A DNA stretch of 45,529 nucleotides from IMG/VR virus record IMGVR_UViG_3300042562_000704, positions 1 through 45,529 of that record. One strand, written 5' to 3'. Source of the stretch: a virus. Below are positions 34,987 through 41,004 of this stretch, piece by piece (positions within the stretch are counted from its first letter, which is position 1; each line of letters starts with the position of its first letter). Under the pieces are notes generated by a model. That model saw only the letters and a list, made by a program, of their open reading frames with translations. It was not told the origin of the DNA and did no database searches. The position numbers were made by a program, and so were the translations under genes.

Positions 34987-35058
34987 TTTTTTCTTTTTGT
35001 TTTTCTGTTTAGTGTTCCAATTAGGCTTTATCGTAAATAAGTCGGCACTTCATATAAC
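34987..35058 (-). repeat. Right inverted repeat of the methyltransferase unit
   Basis: Inverted partner of 33927-33993 (see that entry). It includes the methyltransferase upstream region, so the A-rich leader of the gene is itself part of the repeat. Confidence 0.6.
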
Positions 35059-35133
35059 ACGGGTTTGGCAAAATGGCTTTCCGACACACAAGCCAACGCA
35101 CAAAAGCCACTTCGTAAATACCCAACCGTTATA
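35052..35133. repeat. attC-like imperfect palindrome, right
   Basis: Outer TATAAC (35053-35058) pairs with GTTATA (35128-35133). Inside, GGGT pairs with ACCC, and TGGCTTT (35074-35080) shares complementary AAAGCCA at 35103-35109. Several unpaired bases interrupt the stem, as in integron attC sites. It separates the cassette from the replication operon. Confidence 0.5.
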
Positions 35134-35140
35134 ATTTATT

Positions 35141-35169
35141 TATACTCTTATGATTCACAAAGGTTACGT
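35141..35169 (-). promoter_or_regulatory. Degenerate phage-type promoter next to the cassette junction
   Basis: Minus strand: ACG, TAACCTTTGTGAATCATA (18 nt), AGAGTATA, six of eight matches to the AACGTATA box of the other phage-type promoters, with the same spacing. It directs transcription straight into the cassette. Confidence 0.5.
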
Positions 35170-35170
35170 T

Positions 35171-35545
35171 TTATTGAAAAAAAGATGACTTTGGTTTTTC
35201 TTCTACTTTAATCTTAAACTCTGGCTTCATCCAAACACTTAACATCTTTCCTTTCCAATTAAGAACTTGTTTACCGCTACCATCTTTCCAATTCATAGTG
35301 GTGTAATAATCAAATGCCCTTTCCGCCACGGCATGTTGGTATCCCTTTTCTTTGAAGTAAGATTTAACTTCCTCTAATAAAGGAGGATTAAACGATTTGC
35401 TTGGCTTTTTAGACTCTTTCTTTGGAGTAAAGTAATCTTTTAAGCAATTATATAAATCATCTCTTAAATCAAGCTTAATGACTTTATTATCATCTATAAA
35501 CTTTAATGTTTTTCCTTTATCAGAGTCGGTTATTTCTAGTTTCAT
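35171..35545 (-). CDS. Replication-associated protein, 124 aa
   Basis: C-terminal pattern FNPPLLEEVKSYFKEKGYQHAVAERAFDYYTTMNWKDGSGKQVLNWKGKMLSVW matches a helical domain found at the ends of phage replisome organisers and related proteins ('PPTxEEVxxYxxE...FxxYYxxxxWxxGxxxxxxWKxxxxxW'). The N-terminal 35 residues are beta-like. Its start overlaps the stop of the 34-aa membrane protein (ATGA). Likely a helicase-loading or origin-associated accessory factor; exact role unknown. Confidence 0.6.
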   Translation of the reverse strand: MKLEITDSDKGKTLKFIDDNKVIKLDLRDDLYNCLKDYFTPKKESKKPSKSFNPPLLEEVKSYFKEKGYQHAVAERAFDYYTTMNWKDGSGKQVLNWKGKMLSVWMKPEFKIKVEEKPKSSFFQ

Positions 35546-35646
35546 TTTTTAAATATTTCTATTGTCCATATAACTGTTAGTAACAAGCCTATTACTATGA
35601 CTAAGCCTGTTACTATTTGAGCAAGTATTATTTGTGTCTCATTCAT
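35542..35646 (-). CDS. 34-aa single-span membrane peptide
   Basis: Begins with an ATG overlapping the upstream stop (GATGAATGA) and ends with TGA overlapping the next ATG (ATGA), so coupling on both sides argues it is real. About 20 consecutive hydrophobic residues (IVTGLVIVIGLLLTVIW) make one transmembrane helix, with a short acidic N-terminus and a Lys-Lys C-terminus. Function unknown; unexpected inside a replication operon. Confidence 0.65.
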   Translation of the reverse strand: MNETQIILAQIVTGLVIVIGLLLTVIWTIEIFKK

Positions 35647-35995
35647 CTTTCTTTTCATCTTTTTTGGATTTAGATTTCTTTTCTAGTTCTTTAGCTTCTG
35701 CTTCTTTTTTAACGGATACCATTACATATCTTATAACTTGTTCCGCCACTACTTGTAAGCCATAAGCGGTTTGCACCATCTTGGTTAATCTTTCTGCTAT
35801 AAACTTAGGGTCAGAGCCGGGCATCTTCATCTTCTTTGCTTCTTTTAAATCTACTTGGAATCTCTCTATAATATTCTTAGAGATTAATAGACAAGCTAAG
35901 TCATCTGATACTCCAGGCTCTACATTAATAGAGTAGCCTTCGTCTGTGATTTCGATTTCGTATTCAAACGATTTTTTGATTTTGATTGGTTTCAT
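35639..35995 (-). CDS. Hypothetical protein with charged tail, 118 aa
   Basis: An N-terminal beta hairpin (FEYEIEITDEGYSINVEPGV) is followed by helices and a Lys/Glu/Asp-rich tail (KSKSKKDEKKDE). No family recognised. Fifteen bases after the helicase gene and overlapping the 34-aa peptide gene by eight. Confidence 0.55.
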   Translation of the reverse strand: MKPIKIKKSFEYEIEITDEGYSINVEPGVSDDLACLLISKNIIERFQVDLKEAKKMKMPGSDPKFIAERLTKMVQTAYGLQVVAEQVIRYVMVSVKKEAEAKELEKKSKSKKDEKKDE

Positions 35996-36010
35996 ATTTA
36001 TATTTATTAG

Positions 36011-37558
36011 TTATTTTCTATTTTTCCATTCTATTGTAGAGTATTGACCTCTAGTAGCTCCTTCGTTAATATCGTATCCTTTATTCTTTAAGTATTCTAA
36101 TTGTACCTTATTCGCAGGAAGTTCAGATATAATCTCGTTACACATAGCTTTAGTGTAAACTGTATTTTTAATATCGTACCCTAATCCTTCTATCCAAGTT
36201 AATTGTGCTTGTGTTGCAGGTTCTCTCATTCTAATAGAGTTACTTAATACGGGCTCGGGTAGTTTTAAAAGCTTTACTCTCTCATCTTTCTTAAATAAAG
36301 ACTCTATCTTAGTATTCCTTCTGTTTCTTTCGTCAATTAAATTCTTCTTTTGTTCAGAAGTTAAAAATACCTTTTCTTCTGTTGCTTTACCTTTATCTAG
36401 TTCCCAACAATTAATAAGTTTATGTTTGGATGTATTATCCACAAAGTCTAATATAATAGCCTCTTGTTTAAACTTCTCTACATAGGTAGCATCTTTTAAT
36501 CTAGTGGCTCTACCAATACATTGTAAGTATTTAGTTAAAGATTTAGTAGGAGAAGCATTGCCAACACAACCAAGATTAGGGTAATCAAAACCAGTTGTAA
36601 GTACCATACAGTTGGTTAATACCTGTATCTTGCCTTGCTTAAACTCTCTTATCCAACCTTTTCTGTCTGTAGTTACATCTTCATCTCCAACAATAGGCTT
36701 ACAGCTAATACCATTACTATTAAACATCTCAGATAAATCTACAGCATGTTGCACATCCACACAATAGAATATGCCTTGTCTATCGTAAGCGTATTTAAGG
36801 TAAGAATCTACCACTAACTTGTTTCTCTTAGGTATATTAACCTCGTTGGATAAATCTTTTTGATTAAGCTCTCCTGCCGTTGTCCTTACGTTATCTAAAG
36901 ATAAATCTGTTTTAATTCTTACTGCATCTAACTCACACAAATAACCATCTCTAATGCCTTCTCCGATATTATACTCGTAAACTATCTTATCAAAGATATT
37001 ACCAAGCATTAAGTTATCGTTTCTATGAGGGGTAGCGGTTAATCCTAATAGTAACTTAGGAGTAAAATGATTTAATGGCCTACAGAATGTCTCAGCAGCA
37101 AAGTAGTGAGCTTCATCTGTAACTATACAATCAAACATATCCGCCGGCATCTTATCTAATCTTCTATAAAGCGTCTGCGCGGACGCCATTACTATTTCTC
37201 CTTCTGTCTTAAATATAGATGCTTTAATAACACCCATTTTAAAGTTACCGCTATGGTTTCCAAAGTTACAGTTATGTTTTTCAACCCAATCTATAAATCC
37301 TATAGCCTCTACATGTTCCACGAACTCACTATCAAACTTATCTTTAAGGAAAGCTAAAGCGGATTGCTCTAAAAGTTCCTCCGTGTGTGTAATCCAAAGT
37401 ACTTTCTTAAAGCCAAGTTTCTCTATTGCTTTAACGGCAGTAAAAGTTTTACCTAATCCTGTCGCTAAAACAAGTAATTGCTTGTCTATTCCAGCGTTTA
37501 GATTATCTTCTACATTAGCTATAGATTGTAATTGGTATGTACGAAGGCTCTTAGTCAT
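36011..37558 (-). CDS. SF2 DNA/RNA helicase (DEAD/DEAH-like)
   Basis: A 515-aa protein with Walker A ATGLGKT, DEAH (VTDEAHYF), TAT (LLGLTATPHRND), a motif V-like TTGFDYP and motif VI QCIGRATR, the complete SF2 set in order. Its C-terminus carries two similar 30-residue helical units beginning ATQAQLTWIEGLGYD and PANKVQLEYLKNKGYD, often seen as a DNA- or partner-binding add-on in phage helicases. The start at 37558 is an ATG overlapping the upstream stop (ATGACTAA). It probably remodels DNA at replication or recombination forks. Confidence 0.9.
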   Translation of the reverse strand: MTKSLRTYQLQSIANVEDNLNAGIDKQLLVLATGLGKTFTAVKAIEKLGFKKVLWITHTEELLEQSALAFLKDKFDSEFVEHVEAIGFIDWVEKHNCNFGNHSGNFKMGVIKASIFKTEGEIVMASAQTLYRRLDKMPADMFDCIVTDEAHYFAAETFCRPLNHFTPKLLLGLTATPHRNDNLMLGNIFDKIVYEYNIGEGIRDGYLCELDAVRIKTDLSLDNVRTTAGELNQKDLSNEVNIPKRNKLVVDSYLKYAYDRQGIFYCVDVQHAVDLSEMFNSNGISCKPIVGDEDVTTDRKGWIREFKQGKIQVLTNCMVLTTGFDYPNLGCVGNASPTKSLTKYLQCIGRATRLKDATYVEKFKQEAIILDFVDNTSKHKLINCWELDKGKATEEKVFLTSEQKKNLIDERNRRNTKIESLFKKDERVKLLKLPEPVLSNSIRMREPATQAQLTWIEGLGYDIKNTVYTKAMCNEIISELPANKVQLEYLKNKGYDINEGATRGQYSTIEWKNRK

Positions 37559-37811
37559 TTTCACGAATCTTTTTAAGTTCTTTAATGAAGTTAGCGTATG
37601 TTATCATAAACGTACTAGATACTTTGTTATAAGCTTCTTCTATATCAGCTACACTATACTTTTCTTCTTCTTTAATTTCTTGCCAATCTAAAGAATCTTC
37701 TACTACCCACTTGGCAATAGCCTCACCTTCTTTATAAGCATAATAATAGTTTTTATTTTGAATTCCTTGTTCTACGATAATTCCTGTTCTTCCGTGTTTG
37801 TACTTTTTCAT
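37551..37811 (-). CDS. Hypothetical protein, 86 aa
   Basis: Small protein with a beta-rich N-terminal part (GRTGIIVEQG...YYYAYKEGEAIAKWVVEDSLDW) and a C-terminal helical unit (YSVADIEEAYNKVSSTFMITYANFIKELKK). Overlaps the helicase start by eight bases. No family recognised. First gene after the leader at 37842-37973. Confidence 0.55.
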   Translation of the reverse strand: MKKYKHGRTGIIVEQGIQNKNYYYAYKEGEAIAKWVVEDSLDWQEIKEEEKYSVADIEEAYNKVSSTFMITYANFIKELKKIREND

Positions 37812-37841
37812 ATTATATTTATTTAATTATTAATAAATAAA

Positions 37842-37973
37842 GCCACCACCAATAAGACATGAACGAACTTAATGATGATGGCTTCGGCTAGTAAACCCCT
37901 TTACTTAGACCAATGTGTTTTTTAGAATGCGGGTAATATGAATATGTTGATGTCATTTGTTTAGGGGTTTTAG
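37842..37973 (-). promoter_or_regulatory. Leader of the SF2-helicase operon with two stems
   Basis: Minus strand: CTAAAACCCCT (37973-37963) faces AGGGGTTT (37900-37893), 8 bp, and GCCATCATC (37882-37874) pairs with GGTGGTGGC (37850-37842), 9 bp using G-U pairs, followed by a U-rich stretch. The wobble pairs work only on the minus strand, so the RNA is minus-strand. Nested, not pseudoknotted as far as I can see. Confidence 0.45.
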
Positions 37974-37977
37974 CTTT

Positions 37978-38006
37978 TATACGTTGTGTTTCTGTAAAGG
38001 TTACAA
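37978..38006 (-). promoter_or_regulatory. Phage-type promoter for the SF2-helicase operon
   Basis: Minus strand: TTG (38006-38004), TAACCTTTACAGAAACAC (18 nt), AACGTATA (37985-37978). Same box and spacing as 38171 (minus) and 40983 (plus). Confidence 0.7.
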
Positions 38007-38016
38007 AAATAGTAAA

Positions 38017-38151
38017 TTATTTTAATATTGTCCTAGAATATATTATTCTGAGGTAATGTTCTAGGTTAAAATTGCCTTTACGGCTCCACCAATTAATTAC
38101 TGCTTGTAGTTCGTATGGAGTAAGCGCTTGTTTCTTTGATAATGATTCCAT
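38017..38151 (-). CDS. Small protein, 44 aa
   Basis: ATG at 38151, TAA at 38017-38019. The sequence MESLSKKQALTPYELQAVINWWSRK...LEHYLRIIYSR is basic and helical with a Trp-Trp pair. A phage-type promoter (38171-38199) lies 20 bases upstream, and a second one starts right after the stop, both supporting a real separately expressed gene. Function unknown; could be a small early inhibitor. Confidence 0.6.
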   Translation of the reverse strand: MESLSKKQALTPYELQAVINWWSRKGNFNLEHYLRIIYSRTILK

Positions 38152-38170
38152 GGTTAGTTATTTTATAGTT

Positions 38171-38199
38171 TATACGTTCCTATTTTTAAAAGGTTACAT
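38171..38199 (-). promoter_or_regulatory. Phage-type promoter for the 44-aa gene
   Basis: Minus strand: ATG in place of TTG (38199-38197), TAACCTTTTAAAAATAGG (18 nt), AACGTATA (38178-38171), then the ATG of the gene at 38151. Confidence 0.65.
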
Positions 38200-38290
38200 T
38201 AATTTACAAAAAAAATAATTATAATTATACTTATAAGTGTAGAGTATAATCCACAATATTAGCGGTTATGTTTATAATAAACAACAAAAA

Positions 38291-38320
38291 GAAAATCCGA
38301 ACCATTGGCTCGGAATTTTC
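38291..38320 (-). terminator. Hairpin with T-rich tail on the minus strand
   Basis: GAAAAT-CCGA (38291-38300) pairs with TCGG-A-ATTTTC (38310-38320, one bulge). On the minus strand it is followed by TTTTTGTTG. It may block antisense transcription leaving the control region or end an unannotated small RNA. Confidence 0.4.
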
Positions 38321-38392
38321 TAAAACAAAAACAATAAGCAATTATGAAAAAATCAGGTTAACACAAACTAATGATTTCTTTGTAAAAATAAT

Positions 38393-38415
38393 AAAAAAAT
38401 ATGACAAATCTGTAA
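38393..38415 (+). promoter_or_regulatory. Conserved ATATGACAAAT motif upstream of the early-gene promoter
   Basis: A-run plus ATATGACAAATCTGTAA, but without the CCTTT and 18-nt spaced -7 box of the other copies. It is followed 24 bases later by a host-type promoter, so here it may serve as a protein-binding site rather than a core promoter. Confidence 0.4.
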
Positions 38416-38438
38416 TATTAAAAATATTTTTAAAATAA

Positions 38439-38470
38439 TTTGCATAGAAAGAAAAAAGAATATATATTTG
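38439..38470 (+). promoter_or_regulatory. Host-type promoter for plus-strand early genes
   Basis: TTTG (38439-38442), 20 nt, TATATTTG (38463-38470), consensus for the Bacteroidota primary sigma. It would make a leader of about 145 nt before the ATG at 38621. Confidence 0.78.
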
Positions 38471-38487
38471 CCACAGATAATTATTAC

Positions 38488-38618
38488 GTGAGAGTTTTAA
38501 TTACTAAAAAATACAAATTTATTTTACAAAATATTAGCTAAGTCTAACGAGATTATCCCCAACAATCTAAACTCTCACATCCGAAAGGATTTGGGGGTAG
38601 TCTTGTTTTTAAACAAGA
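38488..38618 (+). promoter_or_regulatory. Structured leader with interleaved stems and start-proximal hairpin
   Basis: A GTGAGAGTTT (38488-38497) pairs perfectly with A' AAACTCTCAC (38569-38578). B ATTATCCCCAA (38552-38562) pairs with B' TTGGGGGTAGT (38591-38601), 11 bp with two G-U. Between A' and B' sits ATCC-GAAA-GGAT (38579-38590), a GNRA-tetraloop hairpin directly stacked on both. TCTTGTTT/AAACAAGA (38601-38618) forms another hairpin ending two bases before the ATG. A-B-A'-B' order means pseudoknot or switch. Confidence 0.65.
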
Positions 38619-38620
38619 TT

Positions 38621-39358
38621 ATGAATATAAATGCTTATCAAATAGAATATCATATCTCTCAGAAAGAACTGAAGGAATATGCTACATTCTGTTATTTTAA
38701 GTATTTATATCGTAATGGCTGCATATACAACTATACATCCGTTAAATTAGCCACAAAGTGCAAGTATAGCGCTTCTTTTATTCGTAAGAGTATAAAGACT
38801 TTTATTGCTAAAGGATGGTGTAGAATGCACGGAGATAATCTTATATTTAATAAATCAGCAAGTTTTAACGGAACAACATCAGAAATAAAATTATATGACA
38901 ACGCTAACATAAAAAAATGCAGCATAAAGGAGATATTAGAATATTTCAATTTGCAAATTATTAAACTACATGACTCTAAGTTAAGTAGGTTAAAAAAATT
39001 AAAGTCGGACCTTAAATCTAAAAAAGCCACAGTTAGACATAGAGCGGAAAACTATGCTGATTCAATAAACAAAAGAACAGAAGCGGAAAGGGCTAAACTT
39101 CCAAACGAAACGACGAGATTAATCTTAACCAACAAAAAATTAACTAAGATATTTAAGTGTAGTGCAGGTAAGGCAAGTGGTATTGTAAAGTCTCTCGAAC
39201 TGGATGGATTCATTAAGGTACATAGAGAAACAAAGAAAGGCTGGACTCCTGTAAAGGTAACAAGCGGACACATGAAACATCTAAAAGAGATGGGTGTAAG
39301 CTTTGGCTTGAGTAATTGGATATTTAGAGTACTACCCCTTGAATTTACTATATGTTAG
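38621..39358 (+). CDS. Winged-helix DNA-binding protein (regulator or replication initiator type)
   Basis: A 245-aa basic protein with two winged-helix-like parts: residues about 20-75 (YNYTSVKLATKCKYSASFIRKSIKTFIAKGWCRMHGDNLIF) and 165-215 (TNKKLTKIFKCSAGKASGIVKSLELDGFIKVHRET), joined by a Lys-rich helix. The start chosen is the ATG at 38621 immediately after the leader hairpin; a TTG at 38591 would put coding inside the structured leader. As first gene of the plus-strand set behind a host promoter, it is probably an early transcriptional regulator or initiator. Confidence 0.65.
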   Translation: MNINAYQIEYHISQKELKEYATFCYFKYLYRNGCIYNYTSVKLATKCKYSASFIRKSIKTFIAKGWCRMHGDNLIFNKSASFNGTTSEIKLYDNANIKKCSIKEILEYFNLQIIKLHDSKLSRLKKLKSDLKSKKATVRHRAENYADSINKRTEAERAKLPNETTRLILTNKKLTKIFKCSAGKASGIVKSLELDGFIKVHRETKKGWTPVKVTSGHMKHLKEMGVSFGLSNWIFRVLPLEFTIC

Positions 39359-39416
39359 CTGCCACGAAATTGAAACTAATAATCTAAACTCTTTATCAAA
39401 TTAAAACAATTAGAAT

Positions 39417-39689
39417 ATGAATGATACAGGACACTTAACTAAGTTTGAACAGGGATTAATAAATTGTGATATATTTAAAAAAACAATTTTACCTGAATTA
39501 AGAGAATTGTATGATATTAATATTTTGCATAGAGGTACAATGCAGACAAGGATAGTTAATAAGTCTAATGGTAAGAAAATTGATTATTATCCATATTACA
39601 GAAAGATTAATAATTTTCAATATAAAACTTGGATGTTATTAGCTAATGATGGAGAAATAAATACGGCGATTAAATTAATTTTAAGATAA
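39417..39689 (+). CDS. Conserved small phage protein, 90 aa
   Basis: A central pattern TRIVNKSNGKKIDYYPYYRKINNFQYKTW recalls a small phage family with 'G..xdyYPkaxKxxxxxxxxW'. Helical N-terminus. Function unknown. Followed by an inverted repeat and a phage-type promoter. Confidence 0.55.
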   Translation: MNDTGHLTKFEQGLINCDIFKKTILPELRELYDINILHRGTMQTRIVNKSNGKKIDYYPYYRKINNFQYKTWMLLANDGEINTAIKLILR

Positions 39690-39703
39690 ACAAAATTATC
39701 GTA

Positions 39704-39740
39704 TTTGTCATATTAAAATAATTTAAAAAAATATGACAAA
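39704..39740. repeat. Inverted repeat containing the conserved motif
   Basis: TTTGTCATATT (39704-39714) is the exact reverse complement of AATATGACAAA (39730-39740), separated by 15 A/T bases. It overlaps the upstream part of the phage-type promoter and may be an operator or a terminator-like hairpin after the 90-aa gene. Confidence 0.55.
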
Positions 39741-39770
39741 CTTGTAACCTTTATTAAAAATATACGTTAA
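39725..39770 (+). promoter_or_regulatory. Phage-type promoter for small early genes
   Basis: ATATGACAAACTTGTAACCTTT with TTG at 39742-39744, 18 nt, TACGTTAA at 39763-39770. Transcription would begin about 39777, 14 bases before the next ATG. Confidence 0.72.
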
Positions 39771-39790
39771 ACTATAAAAAACAATTAATC

Positions 39791-39985
39791 ATGGAAAGAC
39801 AAGAAGGATATTATTGGGTTAAATATGAAGGCATTTTTAAAGTAGCTAAATATGAAATACATCAAAAAATGAGTGGAATATCTACAAGTTGGTATTTAGT
39901 TGGTGATGAAAGATGTTATTTTGAATCAGATTTTGAACACATTAATGAAGTAAGAATTAAAGAACATGGGGAGTTACCTGAATAA
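39791..39985 (+). CDS. Conserved small phage protein, 64 aa
   Basis: Starts EGYYWVKYEGIFKVAKYE and contains SWYLVGDERCYFESDFEHINEVRI, a layout seen in many phages ('GyYWVkyxGxWxVAxxx...WylxGxxxxxxdsdFxxIxexxI'). A small beta-sheet protein. Function unknown. Confidence 0.65.
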   Translation: MERQEGYYWVKYEGIFKVAKYEIHQKMSGISTSWYLVGDERCYFESDFEHINEVRIKEHGELPE

Positions 39986-39987
39986 TT

Positions 39988-40239
39988 ATGAAAACGCAAG
40001 AAGAAGTAAAACAATTAGCTGATGATTATTCGGAGGTATCATTCAATAAACGAGATTTATATGAGGGGTATGTGGATGGTTACACTCAATGTCAAGCAGA
40101 TGTGATGGAGCTTTTAGAATCAGAAATTCGTAAAGCTTACATACATGGTCAAGGTAATGGTCAAAATATGGAAGCTGGATTAGAAAGAGATGAGACTGAA
40201 GATTATATTAATTCAAGAATGAGAATACTAAACAAATAA
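39988..40239 (+). CDS. Tandem paralogue family member 1, 83 aa
   Basis: Begins MKTQEEVKQLADDYSE and contains YVDGYTQCQADVMELLESEIRKAYIHGQGNGQ...YINSRM, sharing the 'KTxEEx' start and 'GYTQCQ' block with the next gene. Two bases after the previous gene and before the next. Function unknown. Confidence 0.6.
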   Translation: MKTQEEVKQLADDYSEVSFNKRDLYEGYVDGYTQCQADVMELLESEIRKAYIHGQGNGQNMEAGLERDETEDYINSRMRILNK

Positions 40240-40241
40240 CT

Positions 40242-40493
40242 ATGAAAACTAAAGAAGAAATAGACGAGTTATACCACAAACTATATAGTATTAGTATTGA
40301 TGGAGAAGATAATTTACATTATTATTCATTTGTAGAAGGCTACACTCAATGTCAACAAGATATGGCTAAGAAATACACAGAGGAAGATTTAGAGAATGCT
40401 TTTAATAGCGGTAGAGGGTATGGTGTACCTGATAATATAAAAGATTTTAACTCATTCATTAACTCACTAAACAAACAAGACTATGAAAAATAA
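40242..40493 (+). CDS. Tandem paralogue family member 2, 83 aa
   Basis: Has MKTKEEIDELYHKLYS, then FVEGYTQCQQDMAKKYTEEDLENAFNSGRGYG and ends FNSFINSLNKQDYEK. It shares GYTQCQ with the previous member and KKYTEED...FINSLNKQD with the next, so it links the three. It overlaps the following gene by 11 bases. Confidence 0.6.
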   Translation: MKTKEEIDELYHKLYSISIDGEDNLHYYSFVEGYTQCQQDMAKKYTEEDLENAFNSGRGYGVPDNIKDFNSFINSLNKQDYEK

Positions 40494-40719
40494 AGAAAAC
40501 GTAACAATAAAATCAATAACACATTGCCCAACTTGTAATAGTGAATGTAAAGTAAATGGTGGCACTACACAATATTATGTCCCTGTTAAGAAATACACAG
40601 AGGAAGATATGTATAATTGTTGGCAAACTGCCTTTACTGATGCTATGAATATTAGTAAAGAAAATTATAAACCAATTTGGTATTCAGATTTTATCAACTC
40701 ACTAAACAAACAAGATTAA
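40483..40719 (+). CDS. Tandem paralogue family member 3 with zinc-ribbon-like start, 78 aa
   Basis: The N-terminus carries HCPTCNSEC (a CxxC plus Cys), followed by VKKYTEEDMYNCWQTAFTDAM and the common ending FINSLNKQD. A 21-bp stretch (40588-40608) is identical to one in member 2 (40368-40388). Likely a shuffled variant of the family with a different N-terminal module. Confidence 0.6.
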   Translation: MKNKENVTIKSITHCPTCNSECKVNGGTTQYYVPVKKYTEEDMYNCWQTAFTDAMNISKENYKPIWYSDFINSLNKQD

Positions 40720-40720
40720 T

Positions 40721-40855
40721 ATGGGAAAAATAATGTACTACGCCTATGTAGGCTTTTGGATAACACTTGGATTACCTATTGTTCTAGTTCTCTTATTAGG
40801 AATATGGGCACAAGATAAATATCATAAATTAACCTGTAAAATGTGTAAAAAATGA
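40721..40855 (+). CDS. 44-aa membrane peptide with C-terminal CxxC
   Basis: ATG at 40721, TGA at 40853-40855. One transmembrane segment of about 22 residues (VGFWITLGLPIVLVLLLGIW) is followed by a basic tail ending LTCKMCKK. Its stop overlaps the next ATG (ATGA). Function unknown. Confidence 0.6.
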   Translation: MGKIMYYAYVGFWITLGLPIVLVLLLGIWAQDKYHKLTCKMCKK

Positions 40856-41004
40856 GTAAAGACCTATTAACTAAATACTGCCAAAGTGAGATAAGAGATA
40901 TTAAAAAGAAAAATCCTAAATTACATCCCAAAGAAATTAATTTAAGAAATAAAGAAATATTCGATAAAAGTTTCTTCGGTAAACGTAACCTTATTAAAAA
41001 ATAA
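40852..41004 (+). CDS. 50-aa basic hypothetical protein
   Basis: ATG at 40852 overlapping the previous TGA, TAA at 41002-41004. Lys-rich, helical (LLTKYCQSEIRDIKKKNPKLHPKEINLRNKEIFDKSFFGKRNLIKK). Its last codons overlap the -33 part of the next promoter. Function unknown. Confidence 0.55.
   Translation: MSKDLLTKYCQSEIRDIKKKNPKLHPKEINLRNKEIFDKSFFGKRNLIKK

Larger units (their letters stand above)
33649..35133 (-). mobile_element. Cassette-like insertion with orphan DNA methyltransferase
   Basis: A stretch whose internal boundaries are marked by GTTATA/TATAAC (33649, 33927, 35053, 35128) and imperfect palindromes, containing two minus-strand genes (73 aa and methyltransferase). Inner imperfect inverted repeats (33927-33993 and 34987-35058) frame the methyltransferase. 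By eye it is less A/T-rich than its neighbours. The layout resembles one or two integron-type gene cassettes with attC-like sites, but no integrase is visible and the core sites do not fit GTTRRRY exactly. Confidence 0.5.
38152..38620. other. Divergent control region without protein genes
   Basis: Very A/T-rich 469-bp gap between the minus-strand replication operon and the plus-strand early genes. It holds a minus-strand promoter (38171), a hairpin (38291-38320), the ATATGACAAAT motif (38393), a host-type promoter (38439) and a structured leader (38488-38618). An origin of replication here is possible but nothing seen proves it. Confidence 0.7.

Noticed and set aside
38344-38361. Five-codon leader peptide in the control region
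   Set aside because: Too short to support, and it lies upstream of the predicted transcription start.
37812-38620. CRISPR array or integrase attachment site
   Set aside because: No regularly spaced repeats and no integrase gene; the repeats seen are promoter motifs and RNA stems.
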